From Sphingobacteriales bacterium 50-39 (GTDB lineage: Bacteria; Bacteroidota; Bacteroidia; Chitinophagales; Chitinophagaceae): a stretch of 64,000 bases of DNA. Position numbers and translations under genes: made by a program. Position 1 is the first letter of the stretch. Every line of letters starts with the position of its first letter. Below the pieces are notes generated by a model. It saw only the letters and a program-made list of their open reading frames with translations, was not told where the DNA came from and made no database searches. The stretch lies in the NCBI GenBank assembly GCA_001898505.1, contig MKTZ01000025.1:186001-250000 (forward strand). Reading direction: 5' to 3'. Of the stretch, positions 47,512 through 57,074 are shown piece by piece.

Positions 47512-49947
47512 TCATTCCGTTCTGAGGGCCATTATGGGATTGCGTCTGGCGGCCCGGAGCGTTTGGGACCCGATGGCTGCCAGCCCGGGTAAGAGCAGGA
47601 TCAGGATGCCGGTGAGGATGGTATCCCCGCCCAATGTCACCCTGTTGGGGAACTTATTCAGCCAGAGAGTGTTCAGGAAATAGCTCAACGGCGCTGCAAT
47701 AAGGATGGCGATGGCCAGCACCTGTAGAAATTCCTTCGAAAGCAGCATTGCGATCCCGAGCTCCTTCCCACCCAATGTTTTGCGTATACCCACTTCCTTG
47801 ATTCTTCGTTCGGTGGTATAGGTTGCCATGCCCAGCATCCCCAGGGAAGCAATGGTGACGGCAATAAAAGCCATATAACCCAGGATGGAGACGATGTCGA
47901 ATAATCCCTGGGAGACGGCAGCCAGCTGATCGTCAAAAAACTGGTATTGGAAGGTATGAATGGGGTCGATGGTCCTCCATTTTTTTTCCAGCGCCGACAC
48001 TGTGCTGCGCAGATCGGCGGATGCGATCTTTACATTGGCAAATTTGAGGAGGGCCGGGATATTCTGCAGTACCAGCGGTTCGATCTGGTCATGGTCGAGA
48101 CCGAGGTGAAAATTTTTGATCACTCCGGCTACCTGCAACGTGCTGCTGTCATTGCCCGCCGGCCGGAGGAACTCACCGACAGCCGCGACAGGGTCTTTAA
48201 AGCCCAGGGCCTTTACAGCGGATTCGTTCAGCAATACATGACGACCCGTATCGCCCGCCGGAAGGCCTTTTCCTGCCACCAATGGAAGCTGCAGGAGACC
48301 GATAAAATTCTCATCCGTGCGGAGGGCTGTCATGGAAATATAGTCATCCTTACTGTCCGCTCTTTTCAGGCTTGTCCCTTCCGACCTGCCGGTGGAAGGA
48401 ATATATTCGCAGGCGGAGATCCTGTCTACACCCGGGACGGTATTCAGTTCCCTGGCCACCGTACGATAGTCATTGCCCTGTAGTGCTATGTTTACAATAT
48501 TGTTCGAGCTGAATTCGTATTTGAACTTCAGGTAATGCGTGAACTGATGGAAGATGAGGATAGCAGAGATGATAAAGATCAGGGAGACCGCAAACTGTAC
48601 AACGCTCAATATTTTCCGCAGGGACAGCCTGCCGGGGCGGACACCGGCCAGACTCCTGAGCACTTTCGCCGGCTGGAAGCCGGAAAGATAAAGGGCTGGG
48701 TAAATCCCGGCGACGATACCGATAAGTAGTGCGAATACTACAAAAGAAACGAATACCGGCGCGCCCGCCCGTAGCTCGAAATGCAGGTACTGATTTAGCC
48801 AGAGTCCGACAAAAGCAGCCCGAAGGAAAAGAAGAAAAAGAATAGACAGTAAAAGGGCAAAGAACGAGGTAAGGATGGATTCGCAGAGGAATTGAAGGAT
48901 GATGTTCTTCCGCCCGGCGCCATTGACCTTGCGAATGCCGATCTCCCGGGCCCGGGTCAAAGCCCTTGCAATAGAAAGGTTAGTATAGTTCAGACAGGCC
49001 GAGATCAGGATGATCAGCGCAATGATCGATAAAAAATAATACACTACCCTGGGGAGGGCCGCATTCGGCTCGTTGCCAAGCAGCATGCCCGGTGAGATAG
49101 CCGTCAATGCCTGTCCTTTCAAGATGAAGCCCTTCAAGTCTGTGATACCGGCAATATGAGGATTGACCAGACTGACCAGGGATGCGTCCAGGTCGGAGCC
49201 CGTCTTTCCGGGTTTGAGCAGGGCATAGGTATAGCATTGAAAAAAATTTGTCCAGTCATTCTTACTATCCCCTCTTTTTTTATCCGCGATGAGAAGGCGC
49301 AGGGAGGAGGTGGAGAACAATGCATCAAAATGAAGGTGACTCCGGTAGTTTACATCTTCCAGCACGCCGGTAATGGTATAGCGGCCCCATGCAACAGGTG
49401 TGGAGGATTCATTTCCTCCCATGATGCTCAATCCACGATCTGTAAAAGCTACTGTCTTACCAATGGGGTCTTCATCCCTGAACAGCCGGCGCGCCGCCGC
49501 AGCAGACAGCACGATGGAGTTGGGGGCATCCAGCGCTGTCACGGGATCGCCCTTGCCAAGCCGGAAGCTGAAAACTTTGAAAAAGGCCGGGTCCGCAAAA
49601 TAGCCTCTTAATTCCGTAGAGATATTATTATTATATACCGCATCCCCGCCAACGCCCATGGTTAGGCCGGTAGATTCTTCCACGACGGGATCTTCCTTCC
49701 TCAGTGCATCGGCCAGCGGGAAGGGACTGGTGGCATAGGCGTGGTTGAGACCGGGCTTATCGGAGAGGATACGATAAATATGATCCTTATTGGTGTGGAA
49801 CTGGTCATAGCTGCGCTGATCGGCCAGCATGAGCATGATCAGCATGCAAACCGACATGGCTGCGGCCAGGCCAAACACATTGATAAATGAAAAGGTCTTG
49901 TATTTCAGGAAGTTCCTGATACCTACTTTCAGGTAATTGAAGATCAT
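47512..49947 (-). CDS. ABC transporter permease, FtsX/MacB type
   Basis: An 811-residue membrane protein with two MacB-like halves. MIFNYLKVGIRNFLKYKTFSFINVFGLAAAMSVCMLI is the first helix, a periplasmic MacB_PCD domain follows (SYDQFHTNKDHIYRIL...), then an FtsX block of three helices (FLSIIALIILISACLNYTNLSIARALTRAREIGIRK), a second periplasmic domain, and a second FtsX block (AFIAVTIASLGMLGMATYTTERRIKEVGIRKTLGG). Such permeases in Bacteroidota are stand-alone genes whose ATPase is encoded elsewhere; none is in the window. The substrate could be a macrolide, lipoprotein or peptide. The promoter region is shared with the divergent large secreted protein. Confidence 0.92.
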   Translation of the reverse strand: MIFNYLKVGIRNFLKYKTFSFINVFGLAAAMSVCMLIMLMLADQRSYDQFHTNKDHIYRILSDKPGLNHAYATSPFPLADALRKEDPVVEESTGLTMGVGGDAVYNNNISTELRGYFADPAFFKVFSFRLGKGDPVTALDAPNSIVLSAAAARRLFRDEDPIGKTVAFTDRGLSIMGGNESSTPVAWGRYTITGVLEDVNYRSHLHFDALFSTSSLRLLIADKKRGDSKNDWTNFFQCYTYALLKPGKTGSDLDASLVSLVNPHIAGITDLKGFILKGQALTAISPGMLLGNEPNAALPRVVYYFLSIIALIILISACLNYTNLSIARALTRAREIGIRKVNGAGRKNIILQFLCESILTSFFALLLSILFLLFLRAAFVGLWLNQYLHFELRAGAPVFVSFVVFALLIGIVAGIYPALYLSGFQPAKVLRSLAGVRPGRLSLRKILSVVQFAVSLIFIISAILIFHQFTHYLKFKYEFSSNNIVNIALQGNDYRTVARELNTVPGVDRISACEYIPSTGRSEGTSLKRADSKDDYISMTALRTDENFIGLLQLPLVAGKGLPAGDTGRHVLLNESAVKALGFKDPVAAVGEFLRPAGNDSSTLQVAGVIKNFHLGLDHDQIEPLVLQNIPALLKFANVKIASADLRSTVSALEKKWRTIDPIHTFQYQFFDDQLAAVSQGLFDIVSILGYMAFIAVTIASLGMLGMATYTTERRIKEVGIRKTLGGKELGIAMLLSKEFLQVLAIAILIAAPLSYFLNTLWLNKFPNRVTLGGDTILTGILILLLPGLAAIGSQTLRAARRNPIMALRTE

Positions 49948-50001
49948 GAGCTCATTTTGGGCATGGGACGACCCTTTTGCCGTTGAGGTTACACGCCGGA
50001 A

Positions 50002-50033
50002 TTTGCAAATATGAACTTATTGTTATACTTTTG
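50002..50033 (+). promoter_or_regulatory. Strong Bacteroidota promoter
   Basis: TTTG (50002-50005), a 20-bp spacer and TACTTTTG (50026-50033) match the -33 and -7 consensus exactly. A start near 50040 would leave a leader of about 100 nt before the ATG at 50141 of the large secreted protein. Confidence 0.65.
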
Positions 50034-50140
50034 CGTCGTCGCCTGTTCGACAATCCTGTCACCTATCCATCAATCCTTCGCAGATACCAATACGTTAATC
50101 GCTCCCTCTTCCCGCAAACGGATCATCTCTAAACAGCCGT

Positions 50141-53100
50141 ATGATAAAGCTCAAATTGATCTTGGGCAGTGCCCTTGTTTTCTGCACTGTTTCTGCAAGC
50201 GCACAGGTGGACGTGCTTACGCAGCATAACGACCTCAATCGGACAGGGTGGAACAATCAGGAAACCCAATTGAATATCAAGAATGTAAAGACGGGAAGCT
50301 TTGGTAAATTATTTACCGACACACTCGATGACAAGGTCTTTGCACAGCCGCTGGTAGCCTCGGGCGTCAGTATGCCGGGCGTCGGTACCCGGAATGTGGT
50401 GTATGTCGCCACTGTCAATAATACCGTCTATGCTTACGATGCGGACAGCGTCAGGGTCGCCGGGGCTTTCTGGAAGATCAGCCTTACACCCTCGGGGACG
50501 AGGCCGCCTAAAAACACCGACCTGACCCCTCCATTATGCGGGGGCTCCTACAATGATTTTTCGGGGAATATGGGGATCGTCGGGACTCCGGTGATCGACA
50601 AGACTGCCGGGACCCTTTATGTGGTTTCCCGGAGCGTAACAACGGACGGCACAAATGTCTTTGTCCAATACCTGCATGCCCTGGATATCAAGACGGGGGC
50701 CGAAAGGGCGGGCAGCCCCGTGACCATCGCTGCACAGGTGAACGGCACCGGCGATGGGAATGTCGGCGGAGTGATCTCCTTCGACCCCAAGAAACAAAAC
50801 CAACGACCCGGTCTGCTGCTGTCTAACGGGATCGTGTATATAGGATGGGCTTCCCATTGTGACTGGGACCCCTATCATGGCTGGTTGATTGGTTATGATG
50901 CCACTACACTGCAACAGAAGATAGTATACAATACCACTCCGGGAGGCGGCGAAGGCGGGATATGGATGAGCGGAGCGGGACCCGCGGCAGATGCGTCAGG
51001 CAATATCTATGTCACCACTGGAAATGGCACGGTGGGCGTTTCGGGTAATCCTTCTGATCCGACCAACCGGGGAGAGGGTGTGATCAAGCTGACACCTTCC
51101 GGCAGCACGCTGACGGTAAGCAGTTTCTTTACGCCCTATAACTTTTCAGCCCTGGATGCGGCCGACCTGGATTTCGGGTCTTCGAATATCATATTGATCC
51201 CCAATACGACGCTGGCGACCTGCGGGTCGAAGGAGGGCAGGATATATGTGCTGAATCGCGATAATATGGGAGGGGTTGGGACCACCTCCAACAACGTGGT
51301 ACAAGCCATCGACCTGGGCTCATCCGCCCATATGCGTACCGCGCTGGGCTATTACAAAGGCACCAGCAATGAATTCGTGTATACCTGGCCGGAAAACGCC
51401 CTGCTAAAGGCATTCCCTGTAAATAGAGTGGCCGGCAATCTGAATGTCGCCGGAACAGTCGTCAGCGGTATACAGGGGCCTATCGGCAACAGCGGGGCGA
51501 TGATATCCACCTCTTCCAATGGCGCCGTGGACTCGACGGGTATTGTCTGGGTAAGTCATTCCAACAACTGCGATGCGAACCAATCCCGATGTCCCGGTAT
51601 CCTCAGGGCCATCAATGCCAATGATGTAACAAAGGAACTTTGGAATTCCAATATGGTAGCAAATGACAATGTGGGCTATTATTCCAAATTCGTCTGTCCT
51701 ACCATAACCAACGGTAAGGTATATCTGCCTACCAATTCCGGTAAGCTGTTGGTATATGGATTGACGGGCGGCAGTACGGATACCTGCAATGGTTCGAATG
51801 TAGCATTGAATAAGACGGCCGCGGCCTCTTCGGCGCCATCCGGCAGCAACCCCCCTTCCGCCGCCTTTGACGGGAATCTGTCTACCTCCTGGGTAAGCAA
51901 TTCGACCAATGGGGAATGGATCTATACGGACCTGACTGCAAAATATGATCTCTGCCGCGTGATACTCCGCTGGCAGACTACTGCCGCCATCGACTACAAC
52001 ATCGATGTGTCCGACGATGCAAGCAACTGGACCACCATTGCTACGATCAGGGGCGCCAATTCCGCCACCCTGACCAGTACGATCAATGTACACGGATCGG
52101 GTCGTTATGTACGTATGCTGGGCGTCACCCCGGGTACAGTAGGGGGCTTTTATGCGCTGTTTGAAATGGAGGTATATGGCACGCCTACCGTAACCTGTGC
52201 GCCGCCGGGCGGGTTCAGCACTACCAATCAGCCCGACGGCAGTGTGCTGCTCAACTGGCAGGCGGTGGGAAATGCCACAGGTTATACCATACAATACCGG
52301 AATGTAAGTGTGACAGACTGGACAACGATCACCAGTAATACAAATTCCGTTACTTTGCCGGCCCTTTCCTGCGGGTATGATTATTTATACCAGGTGGCCT
52401 CGACATGTACGGGTGGCCAGCAAAGCGCGTATTCTTCACCCGGTGGGTTTTCCACACCGACCTGTCCTGCTAATTGTCCACCGCTGCCGACCCGTTGGAG
52501 CAGCGCCGATATTGGTAATATCGGGATCGCCGGGTCAGCCTGTTACCTCTCTCAATACCTGGTATACCTCCTCAAAGGTTCCGGAAGTGATATCGGGGGA
52601 ACTGCGGATGCCTTCCGGTATGCCTACTTTACCATAGCAGGGGATGATCAGATCGTTGCCCGTGTCGCCGCTCAGGATGCCACCGACCCCAACAATAAGG
52701 CAGGCATCATGATCCGGGAAAACACCAGCGCCGGCTCCCGGAATGCCTATATCGGGATCACCAGCGGCAACGGAGCATTTTTCCAATACCGGTCTGCTAC
52801 CGGCGGCAGCACTACCACCAACACCGTCGCCGGCCCCAAGGCTCCCTATTGGGTCAAATTGGTGAAGAGCGGCCCTAATTTTGCGGGATATATCTCCTCA
52901 AATGGGACCAGCTGGGCACAGGTAGGCCCGATCATAAATCTGGGCTTTGGAGCCATTACCGCTACTTATGGCGGATATGCCATTACCAGTCACAATAACA
53001 CCGTGCTGTCTTCCGCTAATTTTGATAATTTCTCTCAGTCCACACCCTCGCCGCTACCGTTGATATTGACCAGCTTCACGGGCAAGAACATGAATGATCA

Positions 53101-53593
53101 GTACGCTGCCTTGCAATGGACGACGGGCATGGAGCAAAATGTCGACCATTTTGAAGTGGAAAGGTGCTTGGATGGGATCCACTTCAGAACAGTGCTGACG
53201 GTAAAAGCCGTTGGCAACAGCCAGACGGAGCAGCAATATACGGGCGATGATAGGGCGCCTGGCGCAGGAATGAATTATTATCGTCTGAAAGAGGTCGATC
53301 TTGACGGCAACTTTACCTATTCACCCGTTGTTGTTGTACGGATGGGTAAAAAGTCCATCGAACCATTGGTCTACCCCAATCCGGTGGAGAGCGCATTCAA
53401 CATCGTTGCAGGACGCGAGATTATAAAGGAAGTGAACGTGTATGATGTTTCCGGAAGGAGATCCGCTCAACTGATCAATACATCAGCCTTGTCCACTTTG
53501 TTGATCCCCTGTCCGAATCTGGCTTCTGGCATCTATATCGTTGAGATCAAGACCGATACGCAGCGGTATCTGAAGAAGGTGATCAAACGTTGA
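50141..53593 (+). CDS. Large T9SS-exported beta-propeller / discoidin / FN3 protein
   Basis: A 1150-residue exported protein. After a signal peptide (to about residue 22, SASAQ) comes a PQQ-type beta-propeller of about 500 residues with NNTVYAYDADS, GTLYVVSRSV, GNIYVTTGNGTVG-like blades. A discoidin (F5/8 type C, CBM32-like) domain follows at about 545-675 (NVALNKTAAASSAP, DGNLSTSWVS, RYVRMLGVT), an FN3 domain at about 690-775, and a concanavalin-like sandwich (AYFTIAGDDQIVARVAAQD). The C-terminus is the type IX sorting domain: YPNPVESAFNIV, VYDVSGRR, ASGIYIVEIKTDTQRYLKKVIK. It is probably anchored at or released from the cell surface and binds a glycan. Confidence 0.88.
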   Translation: MIKLKLILGSALVFCTVSASAQVDVLTQHNDLNRTGWNNQETQLNIKNVKTGSFGKLFTDTLDDKVFAQPLVASGVSMPGVGTRNVVYVATVNNTVYAYDADSVRVAGAFWKISLTPSGTRPPKNTDLTPPLCGGSYNDFSGNMGIVGTPVIDKTAGTLYVVSRSVTTDGTNVFVQYLHALDIKTGAERAGSPVTIAAQVNGTGDGNVGGVISFDPKKQNQRPGLLLSNGIVYIGWASHCDWDPYHGWLIGYDATTLQQKIVYNTTPGGGEGGIWMSGAGPAADASGNIYVTTGNGTVGVSGNPSDPTNRGEGVIKLTPSGSTLTVSSFFTPYNFSALDAADLDFGSSNIILIPNTTLATCGSKEGRIYVLNRDNMGGVGTTSNNVVQAIDLGSSAHMRTALGYYKGTSNEFVYTWPENALLKAFPVNRVAGNLNVAGTVVSGIQGPIGNSGAMISTSSNGAVDSTGIVWVSHSNNCDANQSRCPGILRAINANDVTKELWNSNMVANDNVGYYSKFVCPTITNGKVYLPTNSGKLLVYGLTGGSTDTCNGSNVALNKTAAASSAPSGSNPPSAAFDGNLSTSWVSNSTNGEWIYTDLTAKYDLCRVILRWQTTAAIDYNIDVSDDASNWTTIATIRGANSATLTSTINVHGSGRYVRMLGVTPGTVGGFYALFEMEVYGTPTVTCAPPGGFSTTNQPDGSVLLNWQAVGNATGYTIQYRNVSVTDWTTITSNTNSVTLPALSCGYDYLYQVASTCTGGQQSAYSSPGGFSTPTCPANCPPLPTRWSSADIGNIGIAGSACYLSQYLVYLLKGSGSDIGGTADAFRYAYFTIAGDDQIVARVAAQDATDPNNKAGIMIRENTSAGSRNAYIGITSGNGAFFQYRSATGGSTTTNTVAGPKAPYWVKLVKSGPNFAGYISSNGTSWAQVGPIINLGFGAITATYGGYAITSHNNTVLSSANFDNFSQSTPSPLPLILTSFTGKNMNDQYAALQWTTGMEQNVDHFEVERCLDGIHFRTVLTVKAVGNSQTEQQYTGDDRAPGAGMNYYRLKEVDLDGNFTYSPVVVVRMGKKSIEPLVYPNPVESAFNIVAGREIIKEVNVYDVSGRRSAQLINTSALSTLLIPCPNLASGIYIVEIKTDTQRYLKKVIKR

Positions 53594-53666
53594 CGATCCG
53601 CGAGCCTGGCGGCATACAAGACAGTACAAGATAGTTGGAAAAGGTTATTTGGATATATTCGTTCTT

Positions 53667-56048
53667 ATGAAATTAGCTTTAGCCCTGACTGTAGCAATAT
53701 TGTCCTTTTTTAGCAAGTCCGGGAAGGCCCATCCCCCTTCTGCCGGACCAGCGCTTTCCGGGCCCGTACCCGTTAAATGGAATGCCAACTGGATCGCGGC
53801 TCCTGGTGAGAATGGACGTGAATATGGGGTCTATTATTTCCGAAAGACCATCGAGCTGGCTGCCAAGCCGGCCACATTTATTGTTCATTTGTCGGCTGAC
53901 AATCGCTATAAATTATTTGTGAACGGTAAGCTTGTTTCCCTTGGACCTGCAAGAGGTGATCTCTACCATTGGAATTATGAAACGGCGGACCTGGCGCCGT
54001 TTCTAACGTCCGGCAAAAATATCGTTTCGGCCATCGTCTGGAATGAGGCGGAATACAGGCCCGAAGCTCAGATCAGCGTACGTACAGCCTTTATCGTACA
54101 AGGAGATTCTCCCGCTGAAGAGATACTCAATACGAACAATAGCTGGAAATGCTGTAGGGATCACGCTTATCAGGCTCTCAAAGGGTATTTTGTGGCAAGC
54201 ATTGGAGAGTTTGTCGACCGGAATAAAACTGTCAACGATTGGATGTCCGCCTCTTTTGACGACGGGGCGTGGTCGTCTGCCGCCAATCTTTCCAGTGCTC
54301 AGCCAAAAGATATGGCAGAGGGCTTTGGATGGATGCTCGTTCCCTCAACGCTCCCGCCAAGGGAATTAAGCTACCAGCGTATACCTTCCCTTCGCAAGGC
54401 CACCGGCATTACCGTTCCGTCCGAATGGCCCGCCAATAAGACCGCCATTACCATACCAGCGAATACAACAGTAACTTTACTTCTCGACCAGACCTTCCTT
54501 ACAAATGCTTACCTGACCCTGAATTTTAGCAAAGGCGCCAATGCCGGTATTTCCATCGGCTATGCAGAATCCCTTTTCGCTGAAATTAAGGAGCACGGCC
54601 GCCGTCGAAAAGGCCACCGGAACGATGTTGAAGGCAAGATCTTCTTCGGAAGAAAGGATAGCCTGATATCCGACGGCAGTAATGGACAATCCTATACTAC
54701 GCTTAATTTTCGGACCTATAGATATATTCAGCTGCTGGTGCAGACCAAAAACGATCCGCTGGTTATCGACGATATTTATGGATCATTTACAGGCTATCCC
54801 TTCCAACAACCCTCGGAGTTCGTTACAGATGATGCCGAGATCAAAAAGATACTGGAGATAGGATGGCGCACCGCCCGGCTGAATGCCTGGGAAACCTATA
54901 CCGACTGCCCTTATTATGAACAGCTGCAATACATTGGCGATACCCGTGTACAAGCGACGATCACTTATTATAACAGCTCCGACGACCGGCTGCCTCGTAA
55001 TGCTATCGAGCTGATGGATCGTTCCCGCCTGACGGATGGCGTGACGTTTAGCCGTTATCCCTCCCGGAACACACAAATCATCCCGACCTTTTCCCTCTGG
55101 TATATCGGCATGTTGCATGATTATTGGATGTATAGGGGCGATAGCCTTTTCATCGGGGACAAGTTAACAGGAGCGAGGGCCATCCTCAAATTCTTCAGTA
55201 AATACCAGGAGCCCGACGGCTCTTTAAAAAATACGCCTTATTGGACATTTGTCGATTGGGCAGACAGCAAAGGTTGGTCGGTCGGGGCGCCACCCATAGG
55301 AGCAGATGGCAGCTCCGCCATCCTCGATCTGCAGCTTCTTTGGGCGTATCAATGGGCTGCAGAGCTGGAGAGTAAGCTGGGGATAAGATACTATGCTGAT
55401 CTTTATACCCAAAAGGCCGCACAGCTCAAACAAACGATACAACGTAAATATTGGAGCTCTCCGAAGGGGCTATATGCAGACACCAAGGAAAAAACATCTT
55501 TTTCCCAGCATGCAAACTCGCTTGCTATTCTCACCGGCATATTGAGTAAGGCCGATGCGATGGCAGTGGGCAAACGAATGTTGACAGACAACACCCTGAC
55601 CCAATGCACCATCTATTTTTCATACTATTTGCACCAGGCGTTGGTCAGGGCCGGCCTGGGAGATGGATATATGGACTGGCTTGGGATATGGCGTAAAAAC
55701 ATCGAATGGGGGCTCACCACCTGGACAGAAGACTCCAACGTCGAATTTACCAGATCAGACTGTCATGCCTGGGGCAGCAGTCCGAATATCGAATTTTTCC
55801 GGACCGTGCTTGGCATCGATAGTTATGCGCCGGGTTTCCGTAAGGTTAAGATCGAGCCGCATTTGGGGAAATTGACTAATGTTGGTGGCTCGATACCTCA
55901 TCCCAACGGAAAAGTTGATGTCAGCTATAGCCTGCATCAGGGCAAATGGTCCTTTGACATCAGCCTGCCGGCAAAAACATCGGGTATGCTGGTTTGGAAA
56001 GGGAAGGTCTATGCGCTCAAGGCGGGTAATAATAAGCTGACGATCTAA
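53667..56048 (+). CDS. GH78 alpha-L-rhamnosidase, secreted
   Basis: A 793-residue exported glycoside hydrolase. After a signal peptide there is an N-terminal beta-sandwich (WNANWIAAPGENGREYGVYYFRKTIEL, NRYKLFVNGKLVSLGPARGD) and the (alpha/alpha)6 catalytic barrel: YTDCPYYEQLQYIGDTRVQATI with the acidic pair of the active site, FVDWADSKGWSVGAPPIG, and a C-terminal TEDSNVEFTRSDCHAWGSSPNIEFFRTVLGI. The end is a small beta domain (GSIPHPNGKVDVSYSLHQGKWSFDISLP). It should release alpha-linked L-rhamnose from plant or bacterial glycans. I choose the ATG at 53667 for the signal peptide; the frame is open to 53649. Confidence 0.92.
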   Translation: MKLALALTVAILSFFSKSGKAHPPSAGPALSGPVPVKWNANWIAAPGENGREYGVYYFRKTIELAAKPATFIVHLSADNRYKLFVNGKLVSLGPARGDLYHWNYETADLAPFLTSGKNIVSAIVWNEAEYRPEAQISVRTAFIVQGDSPAEEILNTNNSWKCCRDHAYQALKGYFVASIGEFVDRNKTVNDWMSASFDDGAWSSAANLSSAQPKDMAEGFGWMLVPSTLPPRELSYQRIPSLRKATGITVPSEWPANKTAITIPANTTVTLLLDQTFLTNAYLTLNFSKGANAGISIGYAESLFAEIKEHGRRRKGHRNDVEGKIFFGRKDSLISDGSNGQSYTTLNFRTYRYIQLLVQTKNDPLVIDDIYGSFTGYPFQQPSEFVTDDAEIKKILEIGWRTARLNAWETYTDCPYYEQLQYIGDTRVQATITYYNSSDDRLPRNAIELMDRSRLTDGVTFSRYPSRNTQIIPTFSLWYIGMLHDYWMYRGDSLFIGDKLTGARAILKFFSKYQEPDGSLKNTPYWTFVDWADSKGWSVGAPPIGADGSSAILDLQLLWAYQWAAELESKLGIRYYADLYTQKAAQLKQTIQRKYWSSPKGLYADTKEKTSFSQHANSLAILTGILSKADAMAVGKRMLTDNTLTQCTIYFSYYLHQALVRAGLGDGYMDWLGIWRKNIEWGLTTWTEDSNVEFTRSDCHAWGSSPNIEFFRTVLGIDSYAPGFRKVKIEPHLGKLTNVGGSIPHPNGKVDVSYSLHQGKWSFDISLPAKTSGMLVWKGKVYALKAGNNKLTI

Positions 56049-56054
56049 ATAACC

Positions 56055-56357
56055 CTACTTCTTCTGAAAGTTGAACATCCAACGGATGCCGAATTTATCG
56101 AGGCAGGTTCCCCAATAAGCTCCCCAGAACATATCCTGTAACGGCATGATGTCCGAACCGCCGGCAGAGAGCGCGTTGAACAGCCTGTCGGTTTCTTCTT
56201 TGCTGTCGGGTTCGAGGCAAATGGTGGTATTGTTGCCGATCTTCAGCTTGTGGCCCATGGATTCCAGCATGTCGGTACCTTGTAATTTTATTCCGCCCAT
56301 GATCGGCAGACTTACGTGCATGACTGCGTTCTTTTCGTTGTCGGGGAGGGGCGGCAT
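56055..56357 (-). pseudogene. PhnB-like VOC-family protein, N-terminally truncated
   Basis: The 100-residue frame contains only the second half of a PhnB-type glyoxalase/bleomycin-resistance-fold protein: NAVMHVSLPIMGGIKLQGTDMLES, NTTICLEPDSKEETDRLFNALSAGG, and WGAYWGTCLDKFGIRWMFNF. Full members are about 135-145 residues and begin with a NPYLxFxGxxEEAxxFY block and MRFxDMP, both absent here. Upstream in frame the sequence shows no such block and meets a stop at about 56430. The first metal-binding half is therefore lost, and the product is unlikely to fold or act normally. It lies in a convergent position 6 bp from the rhamnosidase gene. Confidence 0.7.
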
Positions 56358-56474
56358 ACCGACAAGTTGGAGAGGGAATGCGACAAGGTGCGCAATTGGC
56401 CCCTCAGATTGACGTTTTTACCCCTCGTAGCTTCGAAAAGTGCTGGGTACATTTGTGAAACAAATCAATTTATT

Positions 56475-57065
56475 ATGCGAAAGTTAGTCATGAAGATGTC
56501 GGTCTCACTCGACGGTTTTGTAGGCGACTCCCATGGCCAGAAAGATTGGGTCTTCAAGACTGGAGACGAGGAATCATTGGCCTGGAGTGTCGAGAAAATC
56601 AAAGAGGCTGGGCTAATTATCATGGGTAGGAAGTCGTTTGAGACAATGGCTCCTTACTGGCCGACTGCGACCGGGCCGTTTGCCGCGCCGATGAACAACA
56701 TTCCCAAGGCCCTCTTTACAAAAAAAGGATTTAGGGGTATCGATCCTGCTCATACGACTACCGCAGAACAGTCGTCCTCCGGGACTTCCTGGGCCAAGGC
56801 CCGGGTTTTCGATGGCGATCTTGCCGAAGGGATCAGGGAACTTAAAGCTCAGTTCGGAAAACCGATTGTAGCAATTGGCGGCGCGGGATTTATGCAGAAT
56901 CTCATAGCAACGGGTCTCATCGATGAATACCATCTGGCCATTCATCCCGTCGCATTGGGTTCGGGATTGTCAATCTTTGCCGGTCTGGAAATACCGGTTT
57001 ACCTGAAATTGGCGGAGGTAAAGGTTTTCCCGAAAGGAGTCATAGCACAAACTTACCGCATATGA
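56475..57065 (+). CDS. Dihydrofolate-reductase-family protein (second paralogue)
   Basis: A 196-residue RibD-C/DHFR-fold protein. MRKLVMKMSVSLDGFVGDSHG is the first strand and loop, GLIIMGRKSFETMAPYWPT the GRxxFE motif, and VAIGGAGFMQNLIATGLIDEYHLAIHPVALGSGLSIFAGL the NADPH-binding and dimer region. An extra segment (KALFTKKGFRGIDPAHTTTAEQSSSGTSW, only partly quoted) replaces the short strand of the 32574 paralogue. The start at 56475 follows a perfect -7 element, TACATTTG at 56448-56455; the open frame upstream to 56316 is a shadow of the VOC remnant. Function beyond fold unknown. Confidence 0.92.
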   Translation: MRKLVMKMSVSLDGFVGDSHGQKDWVFKTGDEESLAWSVEKIKEAGLIIMGRKSFETMAPYWPTATGPFAAPMNNIPKALFTKKGFRGIDPAHTTTAEQSSSGTSWAKARVFDGDLAEGIRELKAQFGKPIVAIGGAGFMQNLIATGLIDEYHLAIHPVALGSGLSIFAGLEIPVYLKLAEVKVFPKGVIAQTYRI

Positions 57066-57074
57066 ACGGTCAAC

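Noticed and set aside
50011-50229. 72-residue open frame upstream of the large secreted protein
   Set aside because: It starts between the -33 and -7 elements of a strong promoter and overlaps the start of the true gene in another frame. The composition shows no protein-like pattern.
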